Origin: Streptomyces sp. NBC_01210
Lineage (GTDB): Bacteria > Actinomycetota > Actinomycetes > Streptomycetales > Streptomycetaceae
Length of the DNA: 64,000 bases
Direction of reading: 5' to 3'
NCBI RefSeq assembly: GCF_036010325.1
Contig: NZ_CP108549.1
Coordinates: 7,192,001 to 7,256,000, forward strand
The stretch's first letter is position 1; the number at the start of each line of letters is the position of its first letter. Positions 53,276-62,602 of the stretch are shown piece by piece. The notes under the pieces were generated by a model. That model saw only the letters and a program-made list of their open reading frames with translations, was not told the DNA's origin and did not search any database. A program made the position numbers and the translations under genes.

Positions 53276-54099
53276 GTCAGATCCGCCTGGGTGAGCCGGA
53301 TCGTGGCCGCGTCCAGGTTCTCCTCCAGATGCGCGAGCGATCCGGTACCCGGCGTCGGACACAGCACCGGGGAGCGGTGCAGCAGCCAGGCGAGGGCGAT
53401 TTGGCCCCTGCTCGCGCCATGGCGTGCGGCGACCGTGTCGAGCGCGGCGGCCCTCTCGCCGGTCAGGGCTCCATTGGCGAGCGGGAACCACGGCAGGAAG
53501 GCGAGACCGTTCGCCTCGCACACCTCGAGCACGGCCTCCGACTCCCGGTCGATGAGATTGAAGCGGTTCTGCACCGAGGCGATCGGCGCGAGAGCCAGCG
53601 CTTTTCTCAGCTGACCGGCGGTGACCGTGTCCAGACCGATGTGCCCGATCTTGCCCTCGGCCCTCAACTCCTCGAGCGTGCCCAGTTGTTCGGCGAGCGG
53701 CACCTCCGGGTCCAGTCGGTGCAGCTGGTACAGGCCGATCGTCTCCGTACGCAGCCGGCGCAGACTCGCCTCGCACATCGCGCGCAACTGCTCGGGCCGT
53801 CCCGCGATGTGCCAGGCACTGTCGCTCGTACGCACCACCCCGCCCTTCGTCGCGAGGACCAGGTCGGCCGGATACGGGTGCAGCGCCTCGGCGACGAGCT
53901 CCTCGGCAAGGTGTGGGCCGTAGTTGTCGGCGGTGTCGATGAGCGTGACGCCTCGCTCGACCGCCCGCCGCAGCACCGCGAGGGCGTCCGCGCGCTCACC
54001 GCGCGGCCCCCAGTACCCCCGGCCGGCGAGCTGCGCGGTGCCGTAGCCGAGTCGGCGTACGGTCCGCTCCCCGCCGAGCCGGAAAGTCTCCAAGATCAT
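53263..54099 (-). CDS. Aldo/keto reductase
   Basis: 278 residues. The AKR tetrad is present: D55, Y60 (IDTADNYGPH), K85 (LATKGGV) and H127 (YQLHRLD). The C-terminal CPTPGTGSLAHLEENLDAA binds NADPH. It is shorter than the AKR at 28952-29956 and belongs to a different subfamily. It is divergent from the ketopantoate-reductase-like gene with only 36 bases between starts and no ribosome sites, suggesting leaderless transcripts both ways. Substrate unknown. Confidence 0.9.
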   Translation of the reverse strand: MILETFRLGGERTVRRLGYGTAQLAGRGYWGPRGERADALAVLRRAVERGVTLIDTADNYGPHLAEELVAEALHPYPADLVLATKGGVVRTSDSAWHIAGRPEQLRAMCEASLRRLRTETIGLYQLHRLDPEVPLAEQLGTLEELRAEGKIGHIGLDTVTAGQLRKALALAPIASVQNRFNLIDRESEAVLEVCEANGLAFLPWFPLANGALTGERAAALDTVAARHGASRGQIALAWLLHRSPVLCPTPGTGSLAHLEENLDAATIRLTQADLTALR

Positions 54100-54135
54100 G
54101 GCTGGACCGTACCCGAATGTGCGAGCCTCGTACGT

Positions 54136-55143
54136 ATGCGCTACATCATCATCGGGGCAGGGGCGATCGGCGGCACCATCGGCGGACGGCTTGCCGAGGC
54201 GGGGCACGAGGTGGTGCTCGTCGCGCGCGGCGCGCACTTCGAGGCGCTGCGGACGAATGGACTGCGGCTCACCACGGCAGAGGGGACCAGTACGCACCGG
54301 CTGCCCGTCGTGGACCGGCCCGGCGCGTTCGAACTGCGCCCGGACGACGTCCTGTTCCTCTCGGTGAAGACGCAGGACAGCACGGCCGCGCTGGAGGACT
54401 GGGCCGCGCAGCCCGTCGCCGGCGGCGGCACCGCGGGCGAACTGCTGCCGCTGGTCTGCGCGCAGAACGGCGTGGAGAGCGAGCGCCTCGCCCTGCGCCG
54501 CTTCCGCCGTGTGTACGGCATGTGTGTCTACCTTCCCGCCAGCTACCTCGAGCCGGGTTCGGTCTCGGCTCTCGGTGCTCCGCTGACCGGCATCCTGCAC
54601 CTGGGCCGCTATCCGTCCGGAGCGGACGAGACCGCGCTGCGTATCTCCGCCGACCTGGAGAAGTCCGGACTGCTCGCACCGGTCGTCCCTGATGTCATGC
54701 GCTGGAAGTACGCGAAGCTGACCAACAATGTCGCCAACGCCGTCGAGGCCGCCACCGGAGTGATCGCCGACGAGGACGGTGTCCGGCTCGCCAGGCGTGC
54801 GACGGCGGAGGCCCGCGCGGTGCTCGCGGCCGCGGGTATCGAGGTGGTGAGCGAGACGGAGCAGAAGGAGTTCAGGAGCGACAAGATCCGCTTCGACCCG
54901 CTGGACGGGTCGAAGCGCGGCGGCGGCTCGTCCTGGCAGAGCCTCAACCGCGGTACGGGCACGATCGAGGCCGACTACCTCAACGGCGAGATCGCCCTGG
55001 TCGGCCGTATCCACGGCGTACCCACGCCGGTGAACGACGCCCTGCAGCGCGTCGCCAACGGCTTCGCCCGCGAAGGCAGGGCCGCAGGATCGATGTCCCT
55101 CGCCGAGCTGACCGCACTCGTCGACGCCGAAGTGGCCCAGTGA
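54136..55143 (+). CDS. Ketopantoate reductase (PanE/ApbA)-like protein
   Basis: 335 residues. The NADPH loop is [16 protein letters not shown] (near 4-19). CAQNGVESE and the later [15 protein letters not shown] carry the catalytic Lys region of the family, and [26 protein letters not shown] closes the C-terminal domain. PanE makes pantoate for coenzyme A, but many genomes hold several such paralogues with unproven substrates; no panB or panC is adjacent. It is divergent from an AKR gene. Confidence 0.85.
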   Translation: MRYIIIGAGAIGGTIGGRLAEAGHEVVLVARGAHFEALRTNGLRLTTAEGTSTHRLPVVDRPGAFELRPDDVLFLSVKTQDSTAALEDWAAQPVAGGGTAGELLPLVCAQNGVESERLALRRFRRVYGMCVYLPASYLEPGSVSALGAPLTGILHLGRYPSGADETALRISADLEKSGLLAPVVPDVMRWKYAKLTNNVANAVEAATGVIADEDGVRLARRATAEARAVLAAAGIEVVSETEQKEFRSDKIRFDPLDGSKRGGGSSWQSLNRGTGTIEADYLNGEIALVGRIHGVPTPVNDALQRVANGFAREGRAAGSMSLAELTALVDAEVAQ

Positions 55144-55198
55144 TTCATACCGTGAATGGCCCAGGTCCTGGGTCCACTCCGGGCCTAGCCTGAGGGCT

Positions 55199-55819
55199 GT
55201 GAACACTGCGGGAAACAAGACCGCGGTCGACTTCTGGTTCGACCCCGCCTGCCCCTTCGCCTGGATCACCTCCCGCTGGATCCTGGAGGTCGAGCGGAAG
55301 CGCGACATCGGGCTGCGCTTCCGGCCGATGAGCCTGTATCTGCACAACACCGGCAATGAACTGCCCGACTGGTACCGCGAGTTGGTCGACAAGTCGATCG
55401 GCCCGGTACGGGTGGCGGTCGCCGCGGCCGAGCAGCACGGCGACGGGATCCTGCGCGATCTCTACACCGCCTTCGGCACCCGTATCCATGAGCAGGGCAA
55501 CAAGGACTTCGACGAGGTCATCGCCGAGGCCCTCGCCGAGCTGGGGCTGCCGGAGTCCCTCGCGAAGGCCGCGCACGACCCGGCGCACGACGAAGCGGTA
55601 CGCCACAGCCATGAGGCGGGCAAGGACCCGGCGTCCGACGCTTATGTCGGCACGCCCACCATCCATGTCGACGGCACGGTCTGGTTCGGCCCGGTCCTCA
55701 ACTCGATCCCGCGCGGCGAGGAGGCGGCCCGGCTCTTCGACAGCTTCCGTGTCATCGCCGGCTTTCCGGACTTCTTCGAGCTCAAGCGCACCCGCACCGG
55801 CCGCCTCGCCTTCGACTGA
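55199..55819 (+). CDS. Rv2466c-like (DsbA-fold) mycothiol-dependent oxidoreductase family protein
   Basis: 206 residues from GTG. The thioredoxin-like start [11 protein letters not shown] places a single Cys at C18 where the mycobacterial relative has CPWC, so the resolving Cys is absent. [19 protein letters not shown] supplies the cis-Pro. The helical insertion between them fits the DsbA/Rv2466c group, which uses mycothiol to reduce disulfides or nitro compounds. It fits an actinobacterium that makes mycothiol. It is followed by another mycothiol-linked family gene. Confidence 0.85.
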   Translation: MNTAGNKTAVDFWFDPACPFAWITSRWILEVERKRDIGLRFRPMSLYLHNTGNELPDWYRELVDKSIGPVRVAVAAAEQHGDGILRDLYTAFGTRIHEQGNKDFDEVIAEALAELGLPESLAKAAHDPAHDEAVRHSHEAGKDPASDAYVGTPTIHVDGTVWFGPVLNSIPRGEEAARLFDSFRVIAGFPDFFELKRTRTGRLAFD

Positions 55820-55898
55820 GCCAGGGCCGCTCGGGGCTGTCCGGCGGCGTCGCGTTTGTTCAAGACCCGGCCCCGCGACCGAAAATAGTGTGCTGTGC

Positions 55899-56480
55899 AT
55901 GGACAAGGACACCGTGTACCCGTACCTGACCGAGTGCGCCGCCGAAGCCGCCCGGATCGCCCGCGGCGTCAGCGCAGACCAGCTGTCCGCACCGACGCCC
56001 TGCAAGGAGTGGGACGTCCGCGGACTCGTCAACCATCTCGTCCTCTACTCCTCGCACGGCCTCGAGCACCGTGCGCTGCGCAAGCAGCTGCCCGAGGAGC
56101 TCACCGGCCGCGACTTCACCACCGAGGCCGACTGGGCGGAGCAGTACGCGGCTCAGCTGGACCGCGCCACCGCCGCATGGTCGGATCCGGCCGTCTGGGA
56201 GGGCGAGGTGGACCTCGGTTTCGCCGCGATGCCCGCGCCCGAGATCGCCTCGCTGATCACCAAGGAACTGGCCGTCCACGGCTGGGACCTGGCCCGCGCG
56301 ACCGGGCAGGACCACCGGATCTCGGAGGCGGCCGCGGCGCTGATCCTGACCGTCGTCGACGAGCACGCCGAGGTCTACCGCCAGTACGACGGCTTCGCCG
56401 ACCCCGTACCGCAGCCGGACGAGGCCCCCGCTTTCGAGCGGGCGCTGGCCGACAGCGGCCGCGATCCGCGGTGGGCTTGA
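55899..56480 (+). CDS. TIGR03086-type DinB/MDMPI-like metal-binding protein
   Basis: 193 residues. The helical MDMPI N-terminal domain is recognised by PCKEWDVRGLVNHLVLYS with the metal-binding His, and later ELAVHGWDLARATGQD with a second His-Asp pair. This fold occurs in mycothiol-dependent isomerases and related enzymes. Function is not known for the TIGR03086 group. The ATG at 55899 has no strong site; a GTG a few bases earlier is out of a better context. It is convergent with the chelatase gene. Confidence 0.85.
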   Translation: MDKDTVYPYLTECAAEAARIARGVSADQLSAPTPCKEWDVRGLVNHLVLYSSHGLEHRALRKQLPEELTGRDFTTEADWAEQYAAQLDRATAAWSDPAVWEGEVDLGFAAMPAPEIASLITKELAVHGWDLARATGQDHRISEAAAALILTVVDEHAEVYRQYDGFADPVPQPDEAPAFERALADSGRDPRWA

Positions 56481-56520
56481 TGGCCGGCCCGTCCGGCGAT
56501 CGGGGACAGCGCGGCCATGT

Positions 56521-57267
56521 TCACGCGGTGACCGCCAGCGGCCGGTCGACCCGCACCGCGTCGTAGCGCCGGAGCAGCAGCCGCGCCAGCTCCGGCGCGG
56601 CGCCCAGGACATCGGCGATCACGTCCGCGTCCTCGGCCCCGCGGGCGATGCGGTCCGGGAGAAAGCCCGGAGCGATGACATACGGAGCCACCGCCACCTG
56701 CCGTACGCCCTCGGCCCGGAGCTCGCGCACCGCGTCCTCGGTGCGCGGAAGAGATGCGGAGGCGAACGCAGGCCGCACGGCGCACCAACCGGTGTGCCGC
56801 AGCTCCCGCGCGATTTCAGCGATCACTGCGATCGCCTCCGGGGCTGTGGAGCCCGCCGAGGCCAGAACCAGCCCCGCCGAGCTCTTCTGGGACGGGTCGA
56901 GCCCGGCCTCGTACAGCCGCCGCTCCAAGGCGCGGAGGAGCAGCGGGGACGGGCCGAGGACGTCGGCCTGACGGATCCGCAGGCGCGGCAGCCGCGCCGA
57001 AGCCTCGTGCAGTACGGCGGGGATGTCGGCCTTCGCGTGGAAGGCGCGCGTCAGCAGCAGCGGGAGCGCGACCACATCCTCGACGCCCTCGGCCGCCAGC
57101 CGCTCCAGCACCCTGGGGACGGTTGGGGCGTTGAAGTCGAGGAAGCCCGTCTCCACGCGCAGCCCCGGCCGCAGCGAACGGGCACGCTCCACCAGGGCAT
57201 GCACGGTCGCCGCGTGCCGCGGGTCGCGGCTGCCGTGGGCGATGACGAGGAGGACAGGACGGTGCAT
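56521..57267 (-). CDS. Sirohydrochlorin chelatase (CbiX/SirB-like)
   Basis: 248 residues with two CbiX-like halves. The first starts PVLLVIAHGSRDPRHAATV (metal-binding His) and has VALPLLLTRAFHAKADIP with a second His; the second half repeats the pattern with VAPYVIAPGFLPDRIA. It inserts iron (or cobalt) into sirohydrochlorin, supplying siroheme to sulfite reductase. It is the last gene of the sulfur operon, nine bases after the permease stop, which fits that role. Confidence 0.88.
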   Translation of the reverse strand: MHRPVLLVIAHGSRDPRHAATVHALVERARSLRPGLRVETGFLDFNAPTVPRVLERLAAEGVEDVVALPLLLTRAFHAKADIPAVLHEASARLPRLRIRQADVLGPSPLLLRALERRLYEAGLDPSQKSSAGLVLASAGSTAPEAIAVIAEIARELRHTGWCAVRPAFASASLPRTEDAVRELRAEGVRQVAVAPYVIAPGFLPDRIARGAEDADVIADVLGAAPELARLLLRRYDAVRVDRPLAVTA

Positions 57268-57275
57268 GGCGGAGC

Positions 57276-58169
57276 TCAGTTCTTCACAAGGAGACCGCGG
57301 CTGCGCAGCACCCACCGCTCCAGCGGACTGAAGATCAGCAGGTCGATCGCGATACCGACGATCAGGATCAGAATGATGGCGAGGAAGACTCCGGGCATGT
57401 CGGCGTTGTTGCGGCCGTTCTCGAGCAACTGGCCCAGGCCCAGGCCCAGTTCGGGCGAGGAGGCGATGATCTCCGCGGCCATCAGCGAACGCCAGGAGAA
57501 CGCCCAGCCCTGCTTGAGCCCCGCCACATAGCCGGGCAGCGCGGCCGGCAGCACTATGTGCCACGTTCCGCGCAGCCCGGTCGCGCCGAGCGTGCGCCCG
57601 GCCCGCAGGAACAGCGGCGGCACCTGGTCGACACCGGACACCAGTCCGTTGGCGATGGACGGCACCGCGCCCAGCAGGATCACCGCGTACATCATCGATG
57701 GTTCGAGGCCGAGCCAGATGACGGCCGGGGGCACCCAGGCGACCGACGGGAGGGACTGCAGCCCGGAGAGGATCGGACCGATCGCCGCCCGTACGAACTT
57801 CACCCGGGCGACCAGCAGCCCCAGCGGCGTACCGATGGCCAGCGCCATCAGGAAGCCCAGCAGACCGCGCGAGACGCTGGTCCACACGACCTCGAGCAGT
57901 GTGCCCTCCAGCCACATCTGGGACACGCTGTCCCACACCGCGGACGGCGCGGGCAGCTTGTACTCCTCGGTGGCCTTCGCCCAGACCAGCACCTGCCACA
58001 CCACGATCACCAGCGCGACGGCGATCAGCGGCGGCAGGACCTTCTTCAGCAGCACCTCGCGTACGGGTGTGCGGTTGACCTGCACCGCGTCGAGTGCGTC
58101 GAGGCCGGCCTCCAGACCGGCGAGATCGTCGGCCTTCGCCACCTTCGGGGTGGTGTCAGTGCTGGCCAT
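57276..58169 (-). CDS. SsuC-like sulfonate ABC transporter permease
   Basis: 297 residues with six predicted membrane helices after a charged N-terminus. The EAA-type loop is RTLGATGLRGTWHIVLPAALPGYVAGL, and WAFSWRSLMAAEII is typical of the nitrate/sulfonate/taurine family. It pairs with the ATPase whose end overlaps its start by 14 bases. Location between the cys genes and a siroheme chelatase supports import of sulfonate or sulfate-type sulfur. Confidence 0.9.
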   Translation of the reverse strand: MASTDTTPKVAKADDLAGLEAGLDALDAVQVNRTPVREVLLKKVLPPLIAVALVIVVWQVLVWAKATEEYKLPAPSAVWDSVSQMWLEGTLLEVVWTSVSRGLLGFLMALAIGTPLGLLVARVKFVRAAIGPILSGLQSLPSVAWVPPAVIWLGLEPSMMYAVILLGAVPSIANGLVSGVDQVPPLFLRAGRTLGATGLRGTWHIVLPAALPGYVAGLKQGWAFSWRSLMAAEIIASSPELGLGLGQLLENGRNNADMPGVFLAIILILIVGIAIDLLIFSPLERWVLRSRGLLVKN

Positions 58170-58956
58170 GTCGGCGGATCTCCCCACGCAGTTCTTCGGT
58201 GATCTCGACGGACAGCTCCGCCACGGCGGCATCCTCGATACGGCGCGGCTGCTCGATGTCGACCGTCCACTCCCGGGCGATCCGGCCCGGACGCGATGAC
58301 AGCAGCACCACCCGCTCCGCCAGCCGCACCGCCTCACGGACGTTGTGCGTGACAAAGAGAACCGAGACGTTCGTCTCGCGCCAGATCCGGGTCAGCTCGT
58401 TGTGCAGTACGTCCCGTGTGATTGCATCCAGCGCCGCGAACGGCTCGTCCATCAGCAGCAGTTGGCTGTCCTGCGCCAGGGCCCGCGCCATCGCGACGCG
58501 CTGCCGCATACCACCGGACAGCTCGTGCACCCGCTTGTCGTACGAACCCTGGAGGCGTACGAGCTCAAGCAGCCGCTCCGCTTCGATGCGCCGCTGCCCC
58601 TTGGGCACGCCGCGCAGCCGCAGCGCCAGTTCGATGTTCTTGCCCGCGGTCAGCCACGGGAACAGCGCATGCTCCTGGAACATCAGGGCGGGCCGCCCGC
58701 CGGGGGTCTCGATGGACCCCGCGGTCGGACGGTCGAGCCCCGCCACCAGATTGAGCAGCGTCGACTTTCCGCACCCGGAGGCTCCCAGGAGGGTGACGAA
58801 CTCACCCGGAGCGACATCGAGACTGATGTCGTCCAGCACGAGCTGCTGCCCGGAAGGTCCGGCGAAGGACTTCGAGACATGCTCGAGACGGGCGGCGGGC
58901 AGGTCCGTCGCACGGTCCTCGGCCTGGGCCTTGTCCTTGGTGAGGGTCTGGGCCAT
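58156..58956 (-). CDS. SsuB/TauB-like ABC transporter ATP-binding protein
   Basis: 266 residues. Walker A is GASGCGKST (58-66), the signature is LSGGMRQRV, Walker B is LLLMDEPFAALD, and the switch is VTHNV. FQEHALFPW is the Q-loop of the nitrate/sulfonate/taurine subgroup. The ATG at 58956 was chosen because AGGAGG lies eight bases upstream; a GTG three codons earlier lies inside that site. It drives the permease encoded next. Confidence 0.92.
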   Translation of the reverse strand: MAQTLTKDKAQAEDRATDLPAARLEHVSKSFAGPSGQQLVLDDISLDVAPGEFVTLLGASGCGKSTLLNLVAGLDRPTAGSIETPGGRPALMFQEHALFPWLTAGKNIELALRLRGVPKGQRRIEAERLLELVRLQGSYDKRVHELSGGMRQRVAMARALAQDSQLLLMDEPFAALDAITRDVLHNELTRIWRETNVSVLFVTHNVREAVRLAERVVLLSSRPGRIAREWTVDIEQPRRIEDAAVAELSVEITEELRGEIRRHGQH

Positions 58957-58992
58957 GGTCGTCACCTCCTGGGAGTGAACGGGGAGCGAGGG

Positions 58993-60105
58993 TTACTTGA
59001 CGCCGAGCGAGGCGTCGGCGACCTCGGGCTTGCCCGCGGCCTTGAGGACCTTGTTCAGCGGCTTCAGGTCGTAGATCCCGGCGAGGTCGGGCTGCTTCAG
59101 CAGACCGGCCTTGACCGCGTGCTCGGCCTCCGCCTGCAGCGTCGCGGCCAGCGGGTCGTCCGTGAACTGGATGGACTTCCACGCCGGGTCGATGACCTCG
59201 GGCGGCAGAGCCTTGCCGCTGAGCTCCTTGAGCTTGGCGTTCGCGGACGCCTTCGCCTTGTCCGGGTTGGCGTTGATCCACGCGTTGGTCTTCACCGAGC
59301 CGCGCAGCACCGCCTCGACGACGTCCGGGTGCTCCTTGAGGAACTTCTGCGACACGATGATGTTCGTGATCACGAACTTCTTGTCGGGCCACAGCGTCGA
59401 CTCGTCGAGCAGCACCTTCCCGCCCTCGCTGACCAGCTTGGACGCGGTCGGCTCCGGCACCCACGCGCCGTCGATGGCACCGGACTTGTAGGCGTCAGGG
59501 GTGACCTTGTTCTCCGTACGGACCACGGAGACGTCGCCCTTGCCGCTCTGCGCGTCGACCTTCCAGCCCTTCTCGGAGATCCAGTTGAGGAACGCCACGT
59601 CCTGGGTGTTGCCGAGCTGCGGCGTGGCGATCTTCTTGCCCTTGATGTCGTCCAGGGACTTGATCTTCTTGGGGTTGACGACGAGCTTCACACCGCCGGA
59701 CGCGGCGCCGCCGACGATCCGCAGGCTCTGGCCCTTGGACTTGACGTAGCCGTTGATGGACGGCGAGGGGCCGATGAAGCCGATGTCGATGGAGCCCGCG
59801 TTCAGCGCCTCGATCTCGGAGGGGCCGGCGTTGAAGGTCGAGGCGGCCAGCTTCGTGCCGCCCAGCTCCTTCTGGATGATGCCTTCCTGGTCGCCGACCA
59901 GGGCGGTGGCGTGTGTGAGGTTCGGGAAGTATCCGACCTTCACGGTGTCCAGGCCGCCGACTTTCTCGCCCTTGGCGGCGGGAGCGACCTTGTCGTCCTT
60001 CTTGGCGTCCGAGCCGTAGCCGCAGGCGGTGAGCGCCACGGCGAGCAGCGGAAGGGCGGCGGCAGCGGCGAGGCTGCGGTGCAGGGTGGTACGGCTGGCA
60101 GGCAC
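58993..60105 (-). CDS. SsuA-like sulfonate/sulfate-ester-binding lipoprotein
   Basis: 370 residues from GTG. The lipobox VALTACGYG near residue 25 marks a lipoprotein. The NMT1/SsuA-like domain follows: VKVGYFPNLTHATALVGDQEG in pieces, FNAGPSEIEALNAGSIDIGFIGPSPSING in pieces, KKIATPQLGNTQDVA, and DGAWVPEPTASKLV. It binds a sulfur compound outside the cell. It heads the transporter part of the operon, 117 bases after the small ORF that overlaps cysN. Confidence 0.9.
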   Translation of the reverse strand: MPASRTTLHRSLAAAAALPLLAVALTACGYGSDAKKDDKVAPAAKGEKVGGLDTVKVGYFPNLTHATALVGDQEGIIQKELGGTKLAASTFNAGPSEIEALNAGSIDIGFIGPSPSINGYVKSKGQSLRIVGGAASGGVKLVVNPKKIKSLDDIKGKKIATPQLGNTQDVAFLNWISEKGWKVDAQSGKGDVSVVRTENKVTPDAYKSGAIDGAWVPEPTASKLVSEGGKVLLDESTLWPDKKFVITNIIVSQKFLKEHPDVVEAVLRGSVKTNAWINANPDKAKASANAKLKELSGKALPPEVIDPAWKSIQFTDDPLAATLQAEAEHAVKAGLLKQPDLAGIYDLKPLNKVLKAAGKPEVADASLGVK

Positions 60106-60222
60106 GGGAGGGTTTCCTCTCGGAGGCCCGGTTCTTACGTCACTTCGGACGTGGCCGGGGTGTCGGCGGTCTTCGTCGGTGCAGGGTGCGGGGGGTGCGG
60201 GCGCGCAGGCAGTGCGCGTACG

Positions 60223-60324
60223 TCATCGCGCACATCGCGCCACCCCGCCCGTTCCCGCGCCGAGGTTGCCGCTGCCGACGCGGCCGCCCTCCTTCGCGAA
60301 CGTCGCGTAGAAGTCGGTGGTCAT
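60223..60324 (-). CDS. Possible 33-residue protein overlapping the cysN stop
   Basis: The ATG overlaps the cysN stop codon (TGATG), and the frame runs 33 codons to a TGA that itself overlaps another ATG. The peptide is Gly-rich with one Cys near the end (MTTDFYATFAKEGG start). An AGGAGG-like AAGGAGGG lies inside it rather than before it. It could be a tiny coupled gene or the worn end of a lost gene. No further gene is supportable up to the binding-protein start at 60105. Confidence 0.35.
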   Translation of the reverse strand: MTTDFYATFAKEGGRVGSGNLGAGTGGVARCAR

Positions 60325-61664
60325 CAGAAGTCCCACCCCTCGTCGTCGGCCTCGTGCACGACCTCGGCGCTGGTGGCGAAGGAGTCGCCCGCCATGCCGG
60401 CCGCCAGTGTGGTGCCGTCCGCGGGGTCGATCAGCAGGAATGACCCGGTGCGGCGGGAGTCCGCGTACGAGTCGAGCGCGAGCGGCTCGGCGGTACGGAC
60501 CTTGACCTGGCCGATGTCATTGGCGACCAGCTGACCGGGGTTCGGGTGCTGCGAGAGGTCGTCAAGGGTCAGCCGCGACGGGATCTCCTTGACGATCGCC
60601 TTGACCGTGCGGGTGGTGTGCTTGAGCAGCACCCGCTGGCCGACGGTGAGCGGCTGGTCCGCGACATGGCAGACCGTCGCCTCGATGTCCTGCGTGGTCG
60701 CGGGCGCGTCGCCGCTCGGCACGATCAGATCGCCACGCGAAATGTCGATGTCGTCCTCGAGGAGAAGAGTGATGGACTGCGGGGTCCAGGCGATGTCCAC
60801 CGATTCGCCGAGCAGATCGATCCCGGCGATCTTCGAGGTGCGGCCCGCCGGCAGAACGGTCACCTGCTCGCCGACCCGGAAGGTGCCGGCGGCGATCTGG
60901 CCCGCGTAGCCCCGGTAGTCGGGGTGCTCGGCGGTCTGCGGACGGATCACGTACTGCACCGGCAGCCGCGCGTGGCAGCCGGTCAGATCGTGGCTGACCG
61001 GGACCGTCTCCAGGTGCTCCAGGACGGTCGGACCGCCGTACCAGTCCATGTTGGCGCTGGGCTCCACCACATTGTCGCCGGCGAGCGCGGAGATCGGGAT
61101 CGCGGTGATCTCCGGAACGCCGAGCGACGCCGCGTAGGAGGTGAACTCCTCCGCGATCGCAGCGAAGACGGGCTCGGCGTAATCGACGAGGTCCATCTTG
61201 TTCACGGCGAGAACGACATGCGGGACGCGCAGCAGGGCTGCGACCGCGGCATGGCGGCGGGTCTGCTCGACGACGCCGTTGCGCGCGTCGACCAGCACGA
61301 CCGCGAGCTCGGCCGTGGACGCGCCGGTGACCATGTTCCGGGTGTACTGCACATGCCCGGGGGTGTCGGCGAGGATGAACCGCCTGCGCGGGGTGGCGAA
61401 GTAGCGGTACGCCACATCGATGGTGATGCCCTGCTCCCGCTCGGCCCGCAGACCGTCGGTGAGCAGCGCCAGGTCGGGCGTCTCCTGACCGCGCGAGCGC
61501 GAGGCGTGCTCGACGGCCTCCAGCTGGTCGGTGAGAACCGACTTGGAGTCGTGCAGCAGCCGCCCCACCAGGGTCGACTTGCCGTCGTCGACGGACCCGG
61601 CGGTGGCGAAGCGCAGCAGGGTGGTGGCTGAGATCCCGGAGAGTTGCCCGGTCGTGGTGGTCAT
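60324..61664 (-). CDS. cysN: Sulfate adenylyltransferase subunit 1 (GTPase)
   Basis: 446 residues. The GTPase motifs are GSVDDGKST (23-31), DTPGH and NKMD. EF-Tu-like beta-barrel domains follow. With CysD it makes APS from sulfate and ATP, GTP hydrolysis driving the reaction. It starts two bases after the cysD stop. The length is that of the lone CysN subunit, without the fused APS kinase seen in some bacteria; CysC is separate here. Confidence 0.96.
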   Translation of the reverse strand: MTTTTGQLSGISATTLLRFATAGSVDDGKSTLVGRLLHDSKSVLTDQLEAVEHASRSRGQETPDLALLTDGLRAEREQGITIDVAYRYFATPRRRFILADTPGHVQYTRNMVTGASTAELAVVLVDARNGVVEQTRRHAAVAALLRVPHVVLAVNKMDLVDYAEPVFAAIAEEFTSYAASLGVPEITAIPISALAGDNVVEPSANMDWYGGPTVLEHLETVPVSHDLTGCHARLPVQYVIRPQTAEHPDYRGYAGQIAAGTFRVGEQVTVLPAGRTSKIAGIDLLGESVDIAWTPQSITLLLEDDIDISRGDLIVPSGDAPATTQDIEATVCHVADQPLTVGQRVLLKHTTRTVKAIVKEIPSRLTLDDLSQHPNPGQLVANDIGQVKVRTAEPLALDSYADSRRTGSFLLIDPADGTTLAAGMAGDSFATSAEVVHEADDEGWDF

Positions 61665-61666
61665 GG

Positions 61667-62602
61667 TTAGAAGTACCCCTCGCGCTTGCGGTCTTCCATC
61701 GCGGCCTCGGACATCTTGTCGTCGGCGCGGGTCGCGCCCCGCTCGGTCAGCCGGGATGCGGCGATCTCGGTGATCACGGCGTCCAGCGTGGTGGCGTCGG
61801 AGTCGACGGCACCGGTGCAGGACATGTCGCCGACGGTGCGGTAGCGGACGAGACGCGTCTCGACGCTCTCGCTCTCCTTGGGACCGCCCCACTCACCGGC
61901 GGTCAGCCACATGCCGGAGCGCTTGAAGACCTCGCGCTCGTGCGCGAAGTAGATCTCGGGCAGCTCGATCTTCTCGCGCTCGATGTACTGCCAGACGTCC
62001 AGCTCGGTCCAGTTGGAGAGCGGGAACACCCGGACATGCTCGCCCGGCGCGTGGCGGCCGTTGTAGAGCTGCCACAGCTCGGGCCGCTGCCTGCGCGGGT
62101 CCCACTGCGAGAACTCGTCGCGCAGCGAGAACACCCTCTCCTTCGCGCGCGCCTTCTCCTCGTCCCGGCGGCCGCCGCCGAACACCGCGTCGAAGCGGTG
62201 CTGCTGGATGGCCTCGGTCAGTGGGACGGTCTGCAGCGGGTTACGGGTGCCGTCGGGGCGCTCGCGCAGCTTCCCGGCGTCGATGTACTCCTGCACGGAG
62301 GCGACATGCAGCCGCAGCCCGTGCTGGGCGACGGTGCGGTCGCGGTACTCGAGAACCTCGGGGAAGTTGTGCCCGGTGTCCACGTGCAGCAGGGTGAACG
62401 GTACCGGCGCCGGCGCGAACGCCTTGAGCGCCAGATGCAGCATGACGATCGAGTCCTTGCCGCCGGAGAAGAGGATCACCGGTCGCTCGAACTCGCCCGC
62501 CACCTCGCGGAAGATGTGCACCGCCTCGGACTCCAGGGCGTCCAGATGCGACAGGGCGTACGGGCTGTCGGTGCCTTCGTGGACAGTGGCGGCCGTCGTC
62601 AT
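61667..62602 (-). CDS. cysD: Sulfate adenylyltransferase subunit 2
   Basis: 311 residues. The PP-loop SGGKDS (46-51) binds ATP, and HVDTGHNFPEVLEYRD and FGGGRRDEEKARAKER are CysD-typical. It catalyses adenylation of sulfate together with CysN. The start overlaps the cysC stop (ATGA) and the stop lies two bases before cysN, so the order cysH-cysC-cysD-cysN is one coupled operon. Confidence 0.97.
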   Translation of the reverse strand: MTTAATVHEGTDSPYALSHLDALESEAVHIFREVAGEFERPVILFSGGKDSIVMLHLALKAFAPAPVPFTLLHVDTGHNFPEVLEYRDRTVAQHGLRLHVASVQEYIDAGKLRERPDGTRNPLQTVPLTEAIQQHRFDAVFGGGRRDEEKARAKERVFSLRDEFSQWDPRRQRPELWQLYNGRHAPGEHVRVFPLSNWTELDVWQYIEREKIELPEIYFAHEREVFKRSGMWLTAGEWGGPKESESVETRLVRYRTVGDMSCTGAVDSDATTLDAVITEIAASRLTERGATRADDKMSEAAMEDRKREGYF

